Source: Ophiothrix spiculata
Taxonomy: Eukaryota; Echinodermata; Ophiuroidea; Amphilepidida; Ophiotrichidae
Direction: 5' to 3' (one strand)
Assembly: GCA_000969725.1 (NCBI GenBank)
Contig: JXSR01S016086.1
Length of the DNA: 23,129 bases
Shown here: positions 17,837 to 23,129 of the stretch, piece after piece
Layout: every line of letters starts with the position of its first letter
Position numbering within the stretch: the stretch's first letter is position 1
Notes under the pieces: generated by a model
Told to the model about the DNA's origin: nothing
Database searches by the model: none
The model's input: only the letters and a program-made list of their open reading frames with translations
Translations under genes and position numbers: made by a program

Positions 17837-18138
17837 AGGCATCGGACTGATTCAGAAAACTATAGTTCTGAGAAAATCAAGTTTAAAGTTTCTGTACTGG
17901 TAAAACTTGAATGGAGAAAGGATTTTTATCTTTGTTTTTTAAACATTTGTTTTCTATTTGGATGTTGGAATCTGATTAATATGATAGAATACACTAACGT
18001 TTCTGATGAAATTAGAAATTCGACCTTGCACGTGATTTTTGACTATGCTCAGCTTCAATGGCCCAGATAATGGGGACAATATTTATTTGTTTATTTAGTT
18101 TTCAAGATATAAACCTTTGAGAACATGTCCTATGCCCT
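17837..18138. mobile_element. TTAA-flanked MITE, family A copy 3
   Basis: The left end AGGCATCGGACTGATTC and the right end on the other strand, AGGGCATAGGACATGTTC, align with a one-base gap. TTAA flanks both sides (17833-17836 and 18139-18142). GGGGACAATATTTATTTG near 18072-18089 is a remnant of the palindromic core seen in copies 1 and 2. It is 302 bp with no coding capacity and is more diverged than the other two. Confidence 0.72.
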
Positions 18139-18246
18139 TTAATAACATGCTCATTGAGATATATGAAACATCCAGAGGTCATCACAAGATGCAGCAAATG
18201 AAACGAGTTATTGAGAGAGTGGTGAAGACACATATTTCACACTCAC

Positions 18247-18350
18247 CTCCAGTATTTTGCTCGTGTCTATTTCTGTCTGAGGAATTACCTTGCTGGCGAT
18301 GGTCTGACACATCAAAAGCCCTAGTTTTCCTGCGGCTATGCTTTATTACC
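18247..18350 (-). repeat. Dispersed repeat G, copy 2 (exon-like)
   Basis: On the minus strand GATGTGTCAGACCAT and GACAGAAATAGACACGAGC match copies 1 and 3. The block is GC-richer than its surroundings. It is bounded on its 3' side by GAG|GTGAGT, a strong splice-donor match, and on its 5' side by an AG at 18331-18330, leaving an 83-nt open stretch. Two frames are open across it. Because the same block recurs on both strands in the window, a repeat is the likelier reading than a host exon. The 82-codon plus-strand frame (18117-18365) is a shadow. Confidence 0.55.
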
Positions 18351-18644
18351 TACATTTGGACATGATTGTGTAAGTCTTAATTTGGATTTTGTATATGGAA
18401 GTTTTTTCCTTATCATATTTTGAAGACTCTAGTATTCAAAAGTGTAAAATATTTACATAAGTATCTAATTTTCAATTTGGATGACTGCTGACAAAATATT
18501 TTTTGCACAAATATTATATGCTGGGGTACTTGTTTTCTAAGGTTGATATATTTCTCAAACATGGACTTACAAAATGCACACTAAACAAGTACATTTCCAT
18601 ACCCTGAACAGGTATTTGTCAGTATTTACAGTTTTGATTTGGAC
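18351..18644. other. Gene-less stretch
   Basis: A GGGTACTTGTTT/AAACAAGTAC inverted pair spans about 18524-18594. Nothing else supported. Confidence 0.45.
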
Positions 18645-18648
18645 TTAA

Positions 18649-18964
18649 CACAATATTCTAAGATTTGGTTCAAACAGCTGAAAATAAAGAATTATCATTA
18701 ACTTTGGGTATCCATATGTATTTTTATCTCATGAAGCAAATGCACAAAATCGATACATGCAATTTCCTATACTTTTACATATAGAATTAAATTTGGGATC
18801 CCAAATTCAATTTACTTTGCCATAACTGAAAAAAATAGGCAACATTGGATCAAATCATTTGGAGGGTATAAATATTTTCCTAAAACAACCCAGTCAGTCA
18901 AATTTATATCAAAAGTCATGTGTGATAGGGGCACCCTGTTTTATAGAATCTTACAGTAAATGCT
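18649..18964 (-). mobile_element. TTAA-flanked MITE, family B copy 2
   Basis: It aligns with the reverse complement of copy 1 from end to end. TTAA flanks both sides (18645-18648 and 18965-18968). The ends are ACAATATTCTAAGATTTGG (one base in) and, from the right, AGCATTTACTGTAAGATT. The core GAATTAAATTTGGGATCCCA at 18783 retains the palindrome with minor decay in the outer right arm. The shared GATAGGGGCACCCTG / GACAGGGGGCGC block confirms homology. Confidence 0.85.
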
Positions 18965-18968
18965 TTAA

Positions 18969-19621
18969 TGTGAGTATAACATGCAATACACATGTTCCAT
19001 GATTTCTGGGAGTTGAAAACATACACCTTATCTACTTTTACGCAGTTAAATTAAAAGATCATTTTAACCTTTCAGTAAACATTAAGAAATTACAAATATG
19101 TTAAAATTTAATAGTGGGTTTTTTTTGTCAGAATAAGCATATTTGGAGGAAGAAAAGTATAAAATGAATTTATTTCTAGATTATAAATCATTCATAATAG
19201 CAAACACATTTATAAGCCAGTTGAATCATTTTATTTATTCACTTTAGGAACTAAATAGTAACAATAAGTGCAAATTTTAAGAAAAAGGACAGGCCATATC
19301 ACTACCTTCCACTCTTGAAAATTTTCAAGAAAAATAAAATTTGAAAAGTATTATAACATTTCTATATTTATTCTTATACTTTAATTCCAAAATAGAATTG
19401 AATGTGTCTTAAAAGTTAAAGTATACACTCAAACAAACTAGAAGCATAAATCTTATTTATATGTACATTGTGTCCATGTTTAAAAAATAGTTATTATGAA
19501 TCAAGCTGGATCAATTCAATTTTTCAGTAGTTGATGCAACTTAATTTTCAATGTTGTACACAAAAGCCCTACTTTATTTATCAAATAAGTAATGTAAAAG
19601 CAGAGAATTAAAACTAGAGCA
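18969..19621. other. Gene-less AT-rich stretch
   Basis: No gene, RNA or repeat end recognised. Very AT-rich. Confidence 0.5.
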
Positions 19622-19725
19622 ACTTACTGTCTATCTCTGTCTTGGGATTTTCCCTCAAAGATAATGTGATCCGACACATTGAGGAACCACAACACGCTGA
19701 CGGCAATCTCATGTTTTATCATCTA
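19622..19725 (-). repeat. Dispersed repeat G, copy 3 (exon-like)
   Basis: On the minus strand AATGTGTCGGATCACAT and GACAGAGATAGACA match copies 1 and 2, and ATAAAACAT upstream matches ATAAAGCAT of copy 2. The block is followed by GTAAGT (19627-19622), a consensus splice donor. The minus-strand frame through it reads MIKHEIAVSVLWFLNVSDH and then runs to a stop just after the donor. Copy 2 has a comparable VSDH in the same register. I do not recognise a protein family. Confidence 0.5.
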
Positions 19726-20038
19726 TGCACTGCATGTAATGGTCCGTTTAAAGCAACACAACTAAGAACATCATTATCTGACAGAAAGGAACATCTTATG
19801 TCATAAAACTTGATGTGTTCTTTTGATTTCTTTTTATTATTTACCACAGTTAAATGCCCTGCTAGTTAATATGAATACAATGTGCATTAATTAAGCTTAG
19901 AAATACTAATGAATAAAATAATGTTGATGATAAAAATGAAAAACATATTACAAAACTAATTTAAACTGCTAATACTTTTTACTACTTTTTTGTTAAGGTA
20001 ACACTTCCGTATCTCATCTTGTACCTTATTAATAATAG
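19726..20038. other. Gene-less stretch
   Basis: TTTAAAGCAACACAAC near 19746 resembles a family B MITE end, but no opposite end is visible. No gene. Confidence 0.45.
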
Positions 20039-20041
20039 TAA

Positions 20042-20162
20042 GGGATGGCTTCAAAACTCAACTGGCGGTTGTCTGCCAGTTTTGGACAGTTGGCTATTGT
20101 TTAATCTGGATGAACCGCCCAGAACCGGCAGGCAACCGCCAGTTGAGTTTTGAAGCGACCCC
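20042..20162. mobile_element. TAA-flanked Harbinger-like MITE, almost all stem
   Basis: A 121-bp element with TAA on both sides (20039-20041 and 20163-20165), the PIF/Harbinger target. The ends are GGGATGGCTTC and GGGGTCGCTTC. A perfect 24-bp inverted repeat begins at GCTTCAAAACTCAACTGGCG (20048). Pairing continues imperfectly to about 20091, so roughly 50 bp of each side pair and only a short loop remains. No coding capacity. Confidence 0.85.
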
Positions 20163-20165
20163 TAA

Positions 20166-20836
20166 GGTCATAGGTTCGATTTACTAATAATTTCTTGTAT
20201 ATGAATGCCTGCCTAACTACATAGAAAGAATAATCAATGAACTGACCAGTTTTGTAAATGTTATGAATGACGTCATTTTTAATCACAAAGCAACTTCCTA
20301 AAAAGCTTGGTTACATCAGCCATATCAGTCTTCAAGTCATTACTAATGACATGCAAATCACTTAAGTCACTAATTAACTAAGTAATTAGGGTTTATGAAT
20401 CTATTACTAAGCATGAATAAAAATAAATTAATCACTTTCAGCATAAGACTATAGCAAGATGTAATAATGATATTGATTTAATGTCTGTCATTAACATTTG
20501 ATCTTGTAGTTTAGTGCTTATGTCATCAATCCATTAATTGCTACGATTTAATTTCCGACTATTACCAAGAATAGTTTTTCAGATAATAATATGTACATTT
20601 TAATTACTGACACAGTGATACTAGGCTGTATAGATTTTAAGGCTTTTTTGCAACATTGATGCAGGTAACATGTGGATATTTGTAAATAAGTTTGAAAAGC
20701 AAACCTAATGCTATGCAAACAGTGGAGTCCACTTGAACTCAAGATTTTCTTTCTTCTACCATAAAGTATGAAAATGCAAATAAATAAATGATTATGGCAT
20801 CTTTTTTTAAATATTTGGATGACTTTGCGACAGAAC
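20166..20836. other. Gene-less stretch with homeobox-type words
   Basis: GGTCATAGGTTCGATTT (20166-20182) looks like a polymerase III B box, but no A box precedes it. Further on, ATGCAAAT (octamer), TAATTAAC and GTAATTAGG cluster at 20348-20392. The minus-strand frame 20548-20838 has no recognisable motif. Confidence 0.4.
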
Positions 20837-21044
20837 AACTTTCAAAAAACTGTGAAAATAGGCAGCAAAAATACAAAAAAAAGAAAAGAATTTCCAGCTG
20901 ATTTTCTGTTGTAAAATTTGATCACCTTAATCAATTTCACCAATGTGTCATCTTAAAGCTTAGAAAATGCTGTAACAGATGAAATGAAAAAATCAACATT
21001 GGTATCATCTGCAAAGTCTTCCCTTTTGGGGTGAACCATCATAT
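20837..21044 (-). repeat. Dispersed repeat D, copy 2
   Basis: This is the reverse-complement partner of 4567-4775, sharing GAAAATAGGCAGCAAAAA, AATTTCCAGC, GTAACAGATGAAAT, and ATCTGCAAAGT. The copies differ by scattered substitutions and small indels, suggesting an older duplication than repeat F. Confidence 0.75.
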
Positions 21045-21540
21045 TTATTTTTTCTTAAAACTTATCAGACTGTTTATCGAATTTCAGTAATGTATTTGTA
21101 CTTCTTTACAGTCAAATTTCATTAAAGAAGGTTGATCAATTAAAAGTGGGACCTTTTTTTTTGGTGACATCAAGATTTGGTACTGAAATGGAACAAATGA
21201 TTGGTTTATTTTTCTACTTTTCTGAACTGTGTTGGCATGGCAAATCCTTTTTGGAAAACTGTAGTTTTTAGAGGTGTGCCAGTAATAACTAGTCTGTTCA
21301 ATAGGACCTTTGTTTTTTCAGTGATACTATCACCAGTGGTGATTGCTATATAAATACAGGAAATGCTGTTTAAGCATAACCTAATTTTATTACAGTTGAA
21401 CTAAGGTTACCGAAAACATCAATTACAAAATTTCTTATTAACAGTATACGTACAGCCTAAAAGTAACTTCTGATACCTAATTTCATATCAAACATTATAG
21501 AATTGAAGCACTTATCACACCAGCCTATGCCTAATGAGCT
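21045..21540. other. Gene-less stretch
   Basis: ATCACCA-G-TGGTGAT at 21329-21343 is a small palindrome, followed by TATATAAATA (21347-21356). That could be a TATA box, but no transcription unit is evident. Nothing else supported. Confidence 0.4.
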
Positions 21541-21910
21541 TCACAAGTGGAGCACATAAGTGAATTAATTATTCAAATCACTGATAACACAATCTTCGCA
21601 AAGAAAACACGCTTCGCTGACATAGCCCAACTGGTTTACTTAGGTACAATTTCTAATAGCGATAGTTCAATTAAGATGCGCAAGGGAATCAAATGAATTA
21701 TTTATTTCCTATCAAGCAGTAATTGATTTCCAAGCTACGATAGTCAAAGTTTCATTTAAGTTTTAATTCTCTCAATAGAGTGAGTATCAAGATAGTTGGG
21801 GCCAAATCAATAGTGCTACTTCACTGACTCGGAATTAGGTTATTGAACTTATTAGTCAAACCACAAATGGACGGAACACACTCAATACTGAAAGTTGCAG
21901 TTCAAATTTG
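21541..21910. promoter_or_regulatory. Candidate enhancer-like non-repetitive block
   Basis: The block is less AT-rich and less repetitive than its surroundings, has no open frame, and carries many developmental factor words. These include CAAGTGG and TCAATTAAG (NK-type), GAATTAATTATTC and GTAATTGATTT (homeodomain or HOX/PBX), CTGATAAC (GATA), and AACCACAAA (RUNX). Conservation cannot be judged from one sequence, so this is a suggestion only. Confidence 0.25.
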
Positions 21911-22500
21911 TGATCATACTATAGCTCTAGTACGGGCTCTAGTGCTTCCAACTTACATAATTTTTTCCCTTGATTTGTTGCCTTAGGTTTTTTTGTATTT
22001 TGTTTTGTTGTTTTTTCCCTTGGACATGTTGGAGTGTAGCAAGGGTACTATTTTTTAACTAAAAGTTATGAAATCTAGGAAATGTTAACAAATTAATTCC
22101 TCACAACATTTTGTACAATTATAGTCAGCCACAATTCCACATGGATATGAAAATTCATAAAAATTTGTTTGAATCAAGGAAGGTATGATAGAATCAAAAC
22201 AAACAAACAAACAAGACTTTATTATTTGTTCTTAAAAAGATGACTTTCCATCCAATTTGACAACTGTTGACAGTGTTTCTAATTTCCTAAATTTTCAATT
22301 TCAGAATGTGTGCTTGTCATTTTAAAATTCGCTTTATTATAGTTTAGAAACGTTAAAACAATACAAAGCACAATATCTTTACCAAAAAGAGTTTTGGTAG
22401 ATGCAAAACAGTTTTTAATTTTGAAAATTTAACAGAAACACTATCACTTACTTTTTACATTACCAGTGATCTTAAAATTCAAAGCAAAAGTAAATGTCAT
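21911..22500. other. Gene-less stretch with small simple repeats
   Basis: A T-rich region holds two TTTTTCCCTTG words (near 21963 and 22012). An (AAAC)n run of about four units lies at 22197-22213. No gene. Confidence 0.5.
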
Positions 22501-22546
22501 TTTTTTTTTGAGCATCGGCTTCATAGCCATTCACTTTCTCACACCC

Positions 22547-22600
22547 GATCATCGTGTCTATAGCCATTTTGGGCGAGGCTATTGATAAGATCATCGTGTC
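22547..22600 (+). repeat. Short direct repeat GATCATCGTGTC
   Basis: The 12-base word occurs at 22547-22558 and 22589-22600, 42 bases apart, with TAGCCATT nearby at 22526 and 22561. The patch is GC-richer than its flanks and non-coding by inspection. Confidence 0.7.
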
Positions 22601-22619
22601 AATATCCTCGGCCTTACAC

Positions 22620-22949
22620 AATATCTTACATACTGAAATTAATACAGAGTAATTGATGAAACGTCATAGAAATATTGTAAAAAATACAAACAATTGTAGA
22701 AAAGATTGTGATTTTGTTGTGTATGAACATGATTAGAACTTCTTCATAAAATAGTATCTATTGACCCGTTTTTGAGTATATAATTCATTGAAATAATGGG
22801 TCTGATCATAGACTTGAACATAAAATTATGTTAAAAATCATAAAAATTCAAATTTTCAATACAAAATAAGCCTTCCACTGAATTACTACAAGGTAGACTA
22901 GGTTTATTTAAATAAATAACTATTAGCATAACTTGACATTATGCAGTTA
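22620..22949. other. Gene-less AT-rich stretch
   Basis: No supported feature on either strand. Confidence 0.5.
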
Positions 22950-23046
22950 TGTCCACGGCAAAATTCTGACGACCTTTATTGAGATTAACTGGTTAAAGTA
23001 GGGGGAAACTAGATAAGTCTGTGATTAACCTGCCAATATATTTATA

Positions 23047-23103
23047 ACCTAATTGATCGATATCGATAGATCGATATCACATGACAAGTCCAACTAATTA
23101 GGT
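23047..23103. repeat. Nested palindromes around GATCGATATC
   Basis: ATCGATATCGAT (23056-23067) is a 12-bp perfect palindrome. GATCGATATC occurs twice (23055-23064 and 23069-23078). ACCTAATT (23047-23054) and AATTAGGT (23096-23103) enclose the set. It may be a MITE centre cut by the window edge or a cluster of ATCGAT-type (Onecut/Cut) binding words. Confidence 0.55.
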
Positions 23104-23129
23104 ATCGAGCGACGCCCATTACATCTTTG

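Noticed and set aside
18117-18365. 82-codon plus-strand frame
   Set aside because: It starts inside MITE A3 and crosses repeat G in the antisense direction; no recognisable domain.
20166-20182. GGTTCGATTT as a tRNA B box
   Set aside because: No A box, D-arm or acceptor stem lies at the required distance upstream; the preceding DNA is a MITE.
21347-21356. TATATAAATA as a TATA box
   Set aside because: Such words are frequent in AT-rich DNA, and no transcription unit or initiator follows.

Overview
The window reads as AT-rich non-coding DNA from an animal genome. I find no intact host gene on either strand. A CR1/L2-clade LINE, many short TTAA-flanked inverted-repeat elements (MITEs), and a satellite-bearing element resembling Helentron-associated elements together suggest a marine invertebrate, possibly a deuterostome such as an echinoderm, hemichordate or cephalochordate. 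That placement is inference from repeat style, not from a recognised gene.

Layout. 1-734: nothing recognised. 735-2887: a 5'-truncated, frame-broken CR1/L2-type LINE with a recognisable reverse transcriptase and an (ATT)n tail. 3880-4238: a palindrome-centred TTAA MITE (family A). 4567-4775: a dispersed repeat (D) whose inverted partner lies at 20837-21044. 5355-6022: a foldback element made of iterated AAATTTCG words, flanked by CCTTTA repeats. 7090-7140: a tRNA-like fragment. 7810-7972: a polypurine tract. 8324-8640: a decayed family B MITE next to the tail of a second, minus-strand CR1/L2-like retroposon. 9070-10712: three copies of repeat E, one split by a family B MITE, with a family A MITE between them. 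10965-11294 and 14602-14934: two opposed copies of a piggyBac-like MITE (C). 11469-11628: a hairpin enclosing a hammerhead-like motif. 12490-12752 and 15372-15655: two opposed copies of repeat F. 12998-13210: a CpG-bearing MITE. 13380-13627: a possible Merlin-type transposase scrap. 14010-14522: a second foldback element built of GATAC/GTATC words. 16140-17060: a composite with about 3.5 tandem units, (GAAA)7 and a terminal stem-loop. 17489-19725: three copies of repeat G plus MITEs of families A and B. 20042-20162: a TAA-flanked Harbinger-like MITE. 21541-21910 and 22950-23129: unique-looking, motif-rich DNA that could be regulatory.

The elements do not form a pathway. The useful information is the nesting order, the shared termini and the repeated internal architectures. 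Two TTAA MITE families have a near-perfect palindrome at or near their centre, and two unrelated foldback elements have arms made of short self-complementary words. I found no CRISPR array, operon or other coherent undescribed gene system.
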